Assembly: GCA_003415625.1 (NCBI GenBank)
Contig: PYIU01000002.1
Location: 2,666,001-2,730,000 of the forward strand
Direction of reading: 5' to 3'
Length of the DNA stretch: 64,000 nucleotides
Origin: Aquanectria penicillioides
Taxonomy: Eukaryota; Ascomycota; Sordariomycetes; Hypocreales; Nectriaceae
Below, piece after piece: positions 23,155 to 34,400 of the stretch. A model generated the notes under the pieces. The model ran no database searches and had not been told where the DNA came from. It saw only the letters and a list, made by a program, of their open reading frames with translations. The stretch's first letter is position 1, and each line of letters begins with the position of its first letter. A program made the position numbers and the translations under genes.

Positions 23155-24112
23155 CCAGTAGATCCCCTCGTTACCGGCGAGGGATCAACTCAAGTTCAAC
23201 CGTCCATGCACGACAACAGTGCCCAGCGCCAAGAGGCGCAGAGGTCGACCGATGCCGCGCCGATGTCATTTGCTCAAAAGCGCCTGATGGGGGGTGATAG
23301 CCTCACGCCTCTCCATCGTGGTTACCAGGTGTCGCGACCAAGCCCACTTCGCTCAATGATGACGGCCTCTTGAGTTGTGATCGGCGGGGATAAAGGTATG
23401 AGAGCCTCGTTTGTCCATGACGTAGCGTGAAGCTAACAGGAGGACAGCCTCCCCCCACCACGCAAAATGATTGAATCAAAATGGTGCGGCGACTAGAGGA
23501 TTTGTCAAGTTCATCGGCAATCTTTAGGCCTGATGAATCTGCTATCATGGAGTAGAATCTACGTGTGCGCTGCGGGCTCATCCATCATGCACTGGTGGTG
23601 TTCGAGGAGCAGCCGCGATACGGAGAGTCAACAAAATACTAGTCGTTTGTATTCTTGGCAGCTGTTCCGAGAGCGGCCCAAATCAGTGACGTGTGCGTAA
23701 TCATGTGAAATGTTTTGGAAATATCCGTCAATGGTGTGGCCAAACCTTGTCAAGCCAGCCACTTTATCCGTTTGCGAGAATCGTGATGAATCCCGTTTAG
23801 TGTGCACCGCGCATGACAAAGTAATAGGACGGGGGATTCTGGGGCACTCGTAGTGTGGCTTGGGCCTATGTGGGGTTTTACGAGTGCGAGGAAGGAGCCA
23901 GGGCCACAGGTCTAGAGCTAAGTCGGGTAGGTAGGTACGTCGTCAACAAGGGAAACAAGGCCCTGCATCCCATCACCGTATCTTTGTGCCAACACATCGT
24001 TCCATTTCCATTTCATTCCCTTTTCTCGCTCACCGTCATATATCTTTCCCGCCAAAAGACTCCAGCTCAGTGTTAACTGTAGCTGAAGTCCGGCGTTGAA
24101 CATTCCTTCACC
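23155..24112. promoter_or_regulatory. intergenic: eRF1 3' side, Lam/Sip3-like promoter
   Basis: About 960 bases. The left part is eRF1 3' DNA; the right part is the promoter of the BAR-PH-VASt gene and has GGGTAGGTAGGTACG at 23925-23939 and a T/C-rich tract at 23995-24060. No gene seen. Confidence 0.45.
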
Positions 24113-27100
24113 ATGCCCGATCGTCCGGGCGAGACGGCGCCTGTACCCATGCATTCTCCCAGCAGCGCAATCCCCGTCGGCCTCAACGAAGCAGCCCTCG
24201 ACTCCCCGACCTTCCGTGTCACCGCCGCCAACTTCGCCGAACAGGTCGATGCGATAGAAAGATGGCTCAACGGCTACGTAGCCTCAACCTCGAAGCTCGT
24301 TCACGATTTCCTCACACTCGAAGACACGATCAATGCGTACCTGGGAAGGACGGTGCCAACCGCTGCGGACGGCGTCGTTGACAATGATTACACATTTTTG
24401 GCCCTCAAGAGAGTGGGCGATGGCTGGCGCGAGCACTGGGTGCACATGCTGAGCACTATGAAGAACTTGGATGCTTCCGTCGTGGAGCCGGTCCGGAACT
24501 TCATCAGTGGCGACTTGCGACACTTCAAAGAGTGTAGGAAGTCGTTGGACAACTCGCAGCGCATCTTTGATTCGACCCTGGCTCGATACGTTAGTCAGTC
24601 CAAGACCAAAGAGCCATCTGCCCTGCGAGAAGACGCTTTTGCTGTGTATGAGACCCGAAAAGTGTACCTCAAGTCATCGTTGGACTTTTGTCAGCTGGCG
24701 CCGCAGCTGCGCTTCACGTTGGATAAACTCGTTGTCAAGATCTGCACTGAGAGATGGAAGGAGATGAAGAGCTCTCGAGAGACCTTGAATAATGCGAGCA
24801 GGTGGAATCAAGAGATGGATCGCATCTATGGGTGGTCCAAGGAGATGGAAGCCTCCGAGGGTATCTTCAGGCGAGAGCTCCAAGTCGCTCGCCGAGACCT
24901 TGGTGAGACTACCCTCGTGAGCTTCAAACCCTCCCGCGAACTTGAAGACTATAGCACTTCCACTGTCCCCTTCCTCGGTTCTCGGGGTCCAGTCAATATG
25001 CGGCTCAAGGACGGCGCCACCGTTGTATCTGAGAAGCAAGGCTGGCTGTTCCTCCGCACACTTTCGGGAAAGCCAGCCAGGCATTCCTGGGTCAGGAGAT
25101 GGTACTACTGCCGGGATGGAATCTTTGGCTGGCTGATTCCGGGCCCTGTTGGAGTTCTCCAAGGTGATGAGATTGGTGTTTTGCTTTGCAACGCAAAGCC
25201 GGCAGTGGGTGAAGAGAGGAGGTTTTGTTTTGAAGTCAAGACGAAGAGCCAGACCATTCTCCTTCAAGCAGAAACTCAAGGTGAACTTACAGAATGGCTG
25301 GAGGTGTTTGAAGTCACAAAGAAACGTGCCTTTGAGACCACCATGACTCGAAGCAACACCAACGTCCCAGGCGTTGTGGACCCTGCTTTCTCCATCTCTC
25401 CCCCTAGTATCCCAGAGTTTTCTGCCAAGACCTTGGAGGCTCCTGTTGGCATGTCCGATGAGTCCGGGCCAGGGCATGAAAGATCAAGCACCCTACCTGT
25501 CCCCAATCCAGAAGGTGGTCTTAGTGGGAGGCCGAGTTTCGACATTAACGGTAGCTTGACTCGTCGCTCCATCACCGCGCTGGGTCGAGATCTAGCTCGA
25601 GAAGAAGGCGAAAGTGGCCGAGAGCACGCGGCCAGGATCATCCAGAGGCTTGATCTTCACCGCAAAGCTACGTTTGGCAGCATCAACGAGGCTGGGCATG
25701 CAAGTGCTGCAGGGCCCCCTACTGGAGTTGCCAGTCTGATATCCTCCAGCAACAGTCTCCTCCCTGGATATCCTCACAACATCGTAGTCCCCGGCTCGCC
25801 TCGGCAAATACCAGCCATGCTTCCGCCAGTGAACACTCAGACTGGCGGTCTTGCTCCTTCGACCCTGGTGAAGCCACCTTCGGTGACTGGGCTCAGCCGT
25901 ATCGCGGTGATGACCGCAGGGGAACGGGGGCCAGTTGGCAACAATCGAAAGCTCCCAGCTTCAGTAGTGGCAAACTACTGGGGAAGTAGCGTCTGGGGCG
26001 CTGCGAACACGCCTACACAGCCCGTCCTGCCCAGGCTCGATGATGACGACCCTATCGGCGTTGTTGTACCAGGGAGCTCGCAGGCGACCCTTGGCAAAGG
26101 AAGCGAGGACAAGCCCGCTGGGGAGGTGTTCCCACGCAATTACCCACCCGAGTTGAGAGCTCAACACGCTCAGTTTCGACTGCTGTTCCCAGATGCACCC
26201 TTGGAGGAAAAGCTGGTGTTGGTATTCCGTGCCGCCTGGACAAGTTCACCCTCACAAGGCCCTGGAAGGCCAGACATGGCTGGCGATGGCCGCATTTACG
26301 TTACCCGGATAACATGTACTTTTATGGACAGCAAATAGGCCTCATCACCGCGTACAGCATCAGTCTCGACTCAATTGCCGAGGTCACTGCGGCACCAGGG
26401 AAGGACTGCGACTTTATCTTCCTGCACTTGACCGAAGATTTTGATATGGGGTATACTCGGATTACCATTAAGGTGTTCTTGGATGAACTTTCCTTACTCC
26501 ATTCCCGTCTTAATCTTTTGGTTGATGATCTCCAGTCCGAAGAGCCCATGGAGGTTCAGGCCATCATCTCTGCCTTGATCAATCTGGAAAAGGAAGAGTT
26601 TGATCGACCGAGCCCTAGCGTGGAGAGCTGGGAGGAGGTCTCAGCGAATACACCCATTGATGATGGCACGTCGTCTGGAAGGCCCGTAGGGCGTCGGGTC
26701 AACGATTTTAGCCCCCGGTTGCGTCCCTCCAAGGCTCGAGCCAAACCTAATCACAAGCTCAACCTCCCGACTCAAGCCGTCGTATACGAGCCCAAGGGAA
26801 TGACTGAGATGGCGGCGGAACGAACCTTTGAGCTCAGCGCCAAGGCGTGCTTCCATGTTTTGTTTGGAGACAAGAGCTTCGTCTTCCCCAAGCTATACTT
26901 TGAGAGGCGAGCTCAGCAGATTGCCCAGGGCCCTTGGGTGTTGGTCGACCAAGGACGAATGAGACGTGACTTCCAATTCAAGGTTGACTACAAGGATGTT
27001 CTTGGCCGGTCCAAGACGGCTGATGTCAACGACTACCAAGTAATTGAGGTCTTTAGTGACCATGTTACATACGTAGTCACCCATGTCAAGACAGCATGGC

Positions 27101-28221
27101 ACTTGCCTCATTCGTCATGGTTCAAGATCATCACCAAGATAGTCATCACGCATGTGGCCAAGTCAAAATGCAAGTTGGCAATCTACACCAAGATTGACTG
27201 GTCTAAGGCACCAGCTTTGTCAAAGAATCTTGTGGAGCGTCAAGCGATTCATGACGCGGCAAGCGATGCAGAAGAGCTTGCAGAAGTCGCTACGGACCAA
27301 GTCCGCAAGCTGGGCGCGCGTAGCCGGACGAACAGAGCCATTCAGGTGTATGGTCAAATAGGACAGCAAACCGAAGTAGTGATTTTCTCCCCGGGTTCGA
27401 CGGAGTCAAGGAAGAAGCAAGCTATTAAGCCACGCACTCTCACCGCCATGGTTTTCGAGACTCTTCGATCCATAGGAGAGAGCGCGGTATCGACCATCAT
27501 TATGTGGATCATTGCGGTGCTGAGAAAACTCTTTGCTGTGGTGACGGCAAACCGATTTATCCTGGGTCTTCTCGTTTTCAGTACTTTGACCAACATATTA
27601 ATCACCTCTAATGAGGTGTCGGCATGGTGGAGCGAGCGAAGAGCGGCGGGCTTCATGCAAAACATGGGGATTCGGCCAAACACAATGATGAGCAAAGCAA
27701 TTTATATGACGGATTTGAGCGAGGCGTCGGGAGCATCGGGCTACGAGCTGTCGTTCCCGCAAAACAGCTCTTGTTTTGACACCTTCAAGGACCTCTTAGA
27801 TACGACGGATATGGATACGCCCTGGGAGGATGCTGGGTCCGCGTTGTCGTTGCCTTCAAGCCGAGCCACTGCGCGTCGACTGCGGAAAACACGACAGCGG
27901 CTCGGATCGTATCGACACGACTTGCTCGTAGCTATGAGAGTAGTCAACAGCATCGAACGGGAGATGCTCCAGTCGGAGTGGGAGAACTGGCTGATCGACG
28001 AAAAATCGCTGTGTGATGATCTAGATGCCATGTTGCAGAGCCCAACGGGCAACAAGAAGGACCGCAACGCGAAAAGACAAAGCGGGAGCACGCAGAAAGT
28101 GGTGGAGGCGATGTCAGCAGAGCGAAGAAAGGAATTGGAGGAGTGGCGAGATAGTCACTGTGGCAGCTGCAGGATTGATCACCAAGCTGTCATGAGGCAT
28201 CGCAGGCTGACGATGGCGTAG
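24113..28221 (+). CDS. Lam/Sip3-type BAR-PH-VASt protein (frame break)
   Basis: Large sterol-transfer type protein of the Lam1/Ysp1-Lam3/Sip3 class, which sits in the ER at plasma-membrane contacts. No introns; about 1369 residues once one base is restored. Domains in order: BAR-like helical region (about 35-260), PH domain (about 304-410, starting EKQGWLFLRTLSG), a disordered serine/proline linker, a GRAM-like piece (around GRIYVT and NMYFYGQQIGLI, 720-830), the START-like VASt domain (about 900-1075, ERTFELSAKACFHVLFGD), and a hydrophobic membrane segment at about 1123-1165. The frame is cut at 26304-26308 (TTACCCGGATAAC): adding one G or C joins YVT to DNMYFY. The conserved domain runs across the cut, so two separate genes are unlikely. 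Confidence 0.88.
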
Positions 28222-28278
28222 AGTTGCATTGAGGCGCATTTTGACGGGCGTTGTTGGGAGGGCAGCGTGTCAAGGTGA

Positions 28279-28305
28279 ATGGATAGATGGATGGATGGAT
28301 GGATT
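28279..28305. repeat. GATG tetranucleotide repeat
   Basis: About six imperfect copies of GATG/GATA just after the Lam/Sip3-like stop codon. Simple microsatellite. Confidence 0.75.
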
Positions 28306-28496
28306 GCTTGTTCATTCGTTGTACGAACCGACGAAGAAGGACGAAACGAAGAGCCGCCGCGTATCGGCGGTTGCTTTTTTAATTTTCTTTCTTTGAGTAA
28401 GAATAGTTATGCGTGGCACATGGCATCTTGGGAACTTTTGTATAAACAACTTCAAAATTGAGAAGGCATCGTCAGCGAGCGAATTGAATACTTTGG

Positions 28497-28560
28497 CTAC
28501 CTACCTACCGATCTGTCTTCTTATCTAGGTACCTGTCTATCTAGGTAGGTAACTATCTAC
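28497..28560. repeat. TACCTA/TAGGTA motif cluster
   Basis: Several copies of TACCTACC, TCTAGGTACCT and CTAGGTAGGTA in 64 bases, on both strands because the motif is near-palindromic. The same motif recurs at 8131, 23925, 37941, 38072, 44612, 53641 and 53881. Confidence 0.7.
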
Positions 28561-28675
28561 CAACCCACGTCCGCGTACCTGACGCCACGGAAGTGGGCTG
28601 CACTGCGGCACTGAGCAGTTATGTATGGAGCATGTACGGGACACTGAAGATATGTATTCATTACTGCATCGTATT

Positions 28676-28676
<1 letters not shown>

Positions 28677-28750
<74 letters not shown>

Positions 28751-28755
28751 ACAAC
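28677..28755. repeat. (CAGCAA)n hexanucleotide array
   Basis: About 12 near-perfect copies of CAGCAA ending CAACAACAACC. In one frame it reads as poly-glutamine, in another as alternating Thr-Ala, and on the minus strand as poly-leucine or Val-Ala. No flanking coding evidence, so treated as an intergenic microsatellite. Confidence 0.9.
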
Positions 28756-29258
28756 CAGAGGACGTATCCGTATCCGCATGTGTGAACTGGTTCCGCGTAT
28801 TCCCGGTGGAGGCGGCTCTCGTAAAGCCGTGTCTCAGTCAGCATGGGAGCGATGCTACGCTGCATTGGCATTAGCATCAACAAGCCCTGCTGTGCGAATA
28901 CTGGGCGCTATAAACGGCCCCGCCATCGCCGAGCGCTCCGGGCGCGCGCCACTTATGATTTGGCCTCCACTAGCTGCGCTCCCCTGACGTCAATGAGGCG
29001 GCTCTCCCCCCCAAAAAAGGTCGAGGCTACTCTTCCACTATCTCCGCCGCCTTGTTCAAGACGGATTGGTCATCCTTCTTCCTCTTTTTCTCTTTTTTTC
29101 TCTATCGTCCGTGGCCTGCCGACTTTTCTCCTTCGACGCCAGCAAGTCTGGCCCCTCCCCCCCCCCATCATCATTATCTCTCGTCCTGCCACGATCAATT
29201 CTCCCCTCATCGTGCCATATGGGCGTTTGACCTCGCTACCGCTACTACCGCTGGAACC

Positions 29259-31269
29259 ATGGTGAGCCACCACGAGCCCCTTGGGGCCATGGGCCCCATC
29301 GAATGGGACGACATTCCACAGGACAACCTCAGAGAATTTCTCGACGACATCTTCTCCGAAACTCAAACCGTCGTTGAGTCCATCCCAGCCCCGGAGACCA
29401 GGGCCACCGAATCCTCCACAGGGCGCGCCCGCTCCAAGACGGAGTCGGCGGCCGGCGACATCCAGCGAGCTCTGTCGCAGCGGCAGAAGGCCTCGGCCAT
29501 CTCTCAGGCGCAGGAGCTTCGCAAGGAGTGGAAAGAGATCAAGGTCAACCCAAGGAGAACCCGCTGGCCATTACTGTGTATAAGCTTGCTGCCAAGGACG
29601 GCCACGGTGCCTGGTTTGCTCGTAGAAGCGTGCATGAGGGCCTCTCCTTTGACGACTGGAAGAAGGGTCTTGATATGGAGTTTGCCGAAACAATGAAGGT
29701 CCAGGGATCTCCAGGCAGCGGTAATATCCGCGGCATCGGTGCCGAGAAGCGAGTGGAGGACTTCACTGTCGAGGGTACCGGCAAAATACAAGGTAATTAT
29801 CGTCCTTGTGCATCTCTCCAGTCTGCTAGGCCCTGTGATGCTGACCATTCTGTTTTTTCCCCCTAGTTTTTCAACTTTCTGCCCAGTTTCCGGGACCGAC
29901 AGCGCCTCGTGATTTTATCACTCTGCTCCTAACATCCGAAACCTCTGTCAAAACTGCCGACGGATCTCGTCCGCTGAGGCAGTTTATGATTGTTTCCAAA
30001 CCCTGCGACCACTCGGAGTGCCCTCCGCGCCAGGGCATCATCCGCGGATACTACGAATCCGTCGAGGTGATACGCGAGATCCCGGCCGACCCTGTAGTTG
30101 CAAAGAGGTCCATGTCATCGATCGATTTGAACAGAGACGAGCCGAAGAGACGAGGCAACGCCACCGTTGATGAATTTCCCACGGCCATCGAGTGGCTCAT
30201 GGTGACGCGAAGCGATCCTGGCGGGAGTGTCCCGCGCTTCCTGATTGAAAAGGGAACCCCACCTGGGATCGTCGGTGACGCAGGAAAGTTCCTTAAATGG
30301 ATAACGGCTAAATCTATCCAGGGCTTTGAGAAGCCCAGCGAAGATGATGTCACAAAGAAGCCCGAACCGACCAACCCCGAGGAACCATCAATCCCCGAGG
30401 TTCCACACATTACCACCACCAATGTAGAACCGGCTGAGATCGAATTCAACCACGAGGAAGACATGATCCCAAGCAGCAATGGTCTATACGGCATCATTAC
30501 CGGAGCGTTTGGAGCAGCCAGCTCCCTCGTTGCTACCGGGTTTCTCAGACTTGGAAGTTCATACTCAGACATCTCCAACGACACCACTTCCGATGCTCCA
30601 ACAATTGAGGACGAGCACAATGAAGACCAGCATCAAGTAGAAGACGCCGCCAGCGATGCCTCGTCAATCCGAAGCTTCGCTTCGGCCCTAGAGAGAAGCG
30701 TAACCGCAGAGAAATCCCCAGACAGCACCACCGAGACACAGTCGGAAACATCCCGCTCCAACCAACCCCCCGGCCAGCAAGATAAAGAACTGAGGAAGCT
30801 CCAAGAGAAGCGGCGAAAGCTTGAAGAAAAAGTGGCCAAGCTACACCAACGCCGAGACACAAAACTAATAGGCGACAAGGAGAAGGACGCTGCGACCATG
30901 GCCAAGCTGCGCGAGAAGCACGACCGAGAAGTGGCCAAGCAAGAGGAGAAGTATCGCCGCGAGCTGCGCAAGCTAGAGGAGAAGCGAGAGAATGAGAAGC
31001 GCAAGGCTGATGAGCGCCGGCGCAAGGCGCAGGAACGCGAAGAGAAGGCCAACCTAACTCTGGAGCTCGAGAAGGTCCGAGCCGAGCGGGACCTCGCCCG
31101 GCTGCAGATTGAAATCCTCGAGGGCCAAGTCGGCGACCTACAGGCTCAAAACACAATGCTGGTCCGGAAACTGGGCAAGATGGGTCTTATAGAAGCCTCT
31201 GATTCCACACCTTCGCTCAGGGACGTCTCTGGTTCAGTGGCCAAGGCTGCGGTGCCAGCATCTTCGTAG
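29259..31269 (+). CDS. DUF3074 START-like protein (frame break)
   Basis: Fungal DUF3074 protein, a START-like (Bet v 1 clan) putative lipid-binding protein; ligand unknown. Two exons, 29259-29792 and 29867-31269, about 645 residues. Starts at MVSHHEPLGAMGPIEWDD. The START-like region covers roughly 95-340, with YKLAAKDGHGAWFARRSVHEG, FPGPTAPRDFITLLLTSE, and SKPCDHSECPPRQGIIRGYYES, EFPTAIEWLMVTRSDPGGSVPRF visible as short blocks across the intron. A low-complexity acidic middle follows, then a charged coiled coil at about 480-610. One base is missing at 29549-29551: an added C gives KVNPKENPLAIT. It follows the Lam/Sip3-like gene on the same strand. Confidence 0.82.
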
Positions 31270-31405
31270 ACGGAAACGAGGTGCTTATTATGACTTGACG
31301 TATTTCATGAATAGGAAGCGATGGAAGGGTTCGCAAGGCGTTGGGAGTACTTTTGGAACCATAAAATGCCTGATTTATTTTGTCTATTTTAGTCAAAACA
31401 TGTGC

Positions 31406-34400
31406 CTATTCCTTCAGTGGCCGCAATAGCAAACCCGACAAGTGCCCTTTCCCGCTCTTCAAGGCAAGACTCAACTTTTCGATAGTCTCGCGTTGGCTAG
31501 CATCGGGATGATGCCGTATCAACGCTGCAGCGGCCTGAGTGATGCGGGACAGGATAGCAAAAACCTGAGGCTTGGAAGCGTACCCGAGTGGGCCATCCTC
31601 CTCGCTTGTGAGAACATCTGCGGGAAGCAGGCCTCCAGATACCCACGACGTCAGCCATTTGAGGGAGTCGTTCTCAGTGCTCCATTGCAGCTGTTCAAAG
31701 ACGCCCACCCAGCGCTCCGACTCTCTGACTTCGTCAACGAATAGATTCTGCTCCTCAATGGCAAAGAGGGAGTCGTCAAACTTCATGGCCTCCTTGAGCT
31801 GGTCTGCGAATTGTAGCTGGGTATTCTGGTGATGCGGGAAACGGGCATCGCCGAGGACGCGGCGGGTTACAACTTGTTGAAACGTGTGATCGTCGCCAAA
31901 ATGCTGGGCCATCCAATTCAGAAGTCGATTGGCAGCGTCGATTGGAACGAGAACTTGGCCAAGGATGTCCTTCACCGCCGCAGAGCCAACTTCTCGGACG
32001 TCGTCGTCATCGTCGTTCAATGAGTCATAGAGGGCGATCAGTGCAGGAAGACATTCCCCAGCTGTCCAAGTAGAATCCGATACGGAGAAGAATGAGCATA
32101 GTGACTCGGCTGCGGCGAAACGGGTATCGAAGTCCTAGAAAATCAGGATAAATACACGAACTCTACGCAATAGATATTTTATGTAAGAGATGAACCAACC
32201 TTGTCATCTAGGCCGGCCTCAGCCATCATGTGTCCCCAATTTTGGAGTCCTGTGATGGAAACACCTTGTCGCTGTCGTAAGATGGCCATGATGCAGCCGC
32301 TGATTCTAATAACAGCATTTGCGAGGGCAGGATTCAACAAGCTCGAAGGCAGGCTGTTCCAGATCTGAGAGAGAGATAGTGATGACAATGCCGTCGTGTT
32401 GTTCGTCTTCAGGGCATAATCCAAGATTTGCGTTAGATTTCCGAGGGCAACGACTCGCGGCTCCGCGGGGCCGATTGCCAAACATACTTCCAAGTAAAGA
32501 TCGCAAAAGCCAGAACAGTCGGCATCCTTTAACTTAGAAACATCCCAAAGCTTAGGAATGACCTCGAGGCCTACAACCAAGCTGTTTACGCCGAGTTGTT
32601 TGCCCAAGAGTAGCGACCGGAGAGTATCGATCTGACCTCCTGACTCAGATGCAGAATAAATCTCATGAATAACTCGCTGGGCTCGAAGAAGAGCGCTTTC
32701 AGACTGGTTGAAAGCTGGGAATTCAAACTGGACGCGTTCTGCCTCGGCTGATCTGGGAAGTGCCCGCACCGTGTTGACAACCTCAAGATAAGCAGCTGCA
32801 ATCTCTGGGGAATCTAAAGATTTTATTTGGACCCAATAATCTCCAAGGAATTGAAAAAGCCTGGGGATATCGCCTATGCTGTAGTTAGATGCATGCCATT
32901 AAAGTGTCTCAGGCCGGGAGTTTACCTTGTAAACGATCTTCCATGACCTCCTGGAGCCTCTCAATGACAAACTTCAAGGTCAAGAGAACTCCATGAACAT
33001 GGTTTTGCACATTGCCGATTGAAACCTGAACGGATTCTTTCGCGAGAGAGCCAATGTCATCGAGCCATTGATCGTGCAAAAGACATGAGCATAGAGTTCG
33101 TGCAGCGATCTCGCGCACATGCCATACAGGGCTAGCCAGGTACTTAGCGATGTAGATCTGGATTTCGTCACGAAGTAGCTCAGGAGGACCGGCTCGTCTA
33201 ATGATATCCAGCGCGGGGAAGACGGACTCTGCCGCCGCCGATCCCGTGGCTGTGGCAGCCATGACTTCATGTCCAGACTTGAGAAGATTGAGGAGAACAT
33301 TTGGGAGTGAAGGATATCGGTGAAAAGCGATGCGGTTGGCTTTGCCATCCCAACCCGACTCCATAGTTACCTTGCTTTCGTGGGAACCAAAGAGGCAGTC
33401 GATGAGACTGCGAAGGAAGATCAACCCGCAATTCCGAATAGCCCATAGCTCAGACTTCAAACCGTTCGCTGCCAACTTAAGACATTGCAGCAAGTATTTT
33501 TCTGATTTATTACCAACGGCAGTGAGGTATGAGCTCTTGAAAATGTCTTTGAGGCAGTTGTATGCGTGCACTTGGGGGAGGTTAGATCCATCCGTTTCTG
33601 TGACACGGGCTTCCAAAGAGGCGATCTCCATCAACTTCTCCATCGCCTGCTCAAAAGAGGGGCTTGATGCATCGGCGGAAAGAATTCCGGTCATCATGGC
33701 GGGAATACCAGCAGATCTTCGAGTTGTAGAGACCTGAGCAAAAATAGCCTCCATAGTTCCATTGTACCACTGTTCTAGCAGTGTCGGTCCCTGCGAGGCA
33801 TTGCTTCCTTGATCTAGATACTTGACGAGCTGACAACAAGTGGAGAAAGTCAGGGCAACGGTTGTAAATGCTCCACGGTGTCTCAGGGTTGATAGTTGAG
33901 TGAATGATAGGTTGCCAATTCGCTCATACAACTCCTTTGACGGGTAAATCCTTCCCGGTCGCGACTGTTGCTTGATGGAAAAGGCCAGAGCCCTCATAAG
34001 ATTGCTGTTGATGCTATAAGAAAAGGAACACGGAACAGAGGGCGGGGAGGGGCTCTTACCTCGCCTCATGAACAGACCGGAAGCTGTAGCTCAAAACGTC
34101 TTTGGTGTCCAAGCCATCGACTTCTTCTAGTTCTTGAGGAAGATGACCCTCTGGGGAGTCATCGCAGAGGATGTCGCGGACGGCTGCCCATACTCTTTCT
34201 CCACATGCCACAAGCCGATCTTGGAGACCCTGAACAGCCTGCAACTCACTTTCAGAGAATTGTAGCTCTGAAACCACTTGCCATGTGTAGCACAGAGAAG
34301 AGAAGTCGCCGTGCAGTGGGGCCTCGAGAACTGCACGCCCTAGGTCTTGCTCAGCCACAGACAGTTTGTTCTCGAGACCGCCGATGAGTGCCGAAAGGAG

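Larger units (their letters stand above)
28222..29258. promoter_or_regulatory. intergenic with repeats before the DUF3074 gene
   Basis: Between two + strand genes. Holds a GATG tandem repeat (28279-28305), a TAGGTACCTA-type cluster (28497-28560), the CAGCAA hexanucleotide array (28677-28755) and a pyrimidine-rich tract at 29065-29160 just before the next start, typical of fungal promoters. Frames through the hexanucleotide array look open only because the repeat lacks stops. Confidence 0.5.

Noticed and set aside
28593..28987. Poly-glutamine and Thr-Ala frames through the CAGCAA array
   Set aside because: Open only because the hexanucleotide lacks stops in several frames; no conserved flanks, no splice structure.
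30545..31156. 203-codon frame antisense to the DUF3074 coiled coil
   Set aside because: Shadow of a K/E/R-rich repeat-like coding segment on the other strand.
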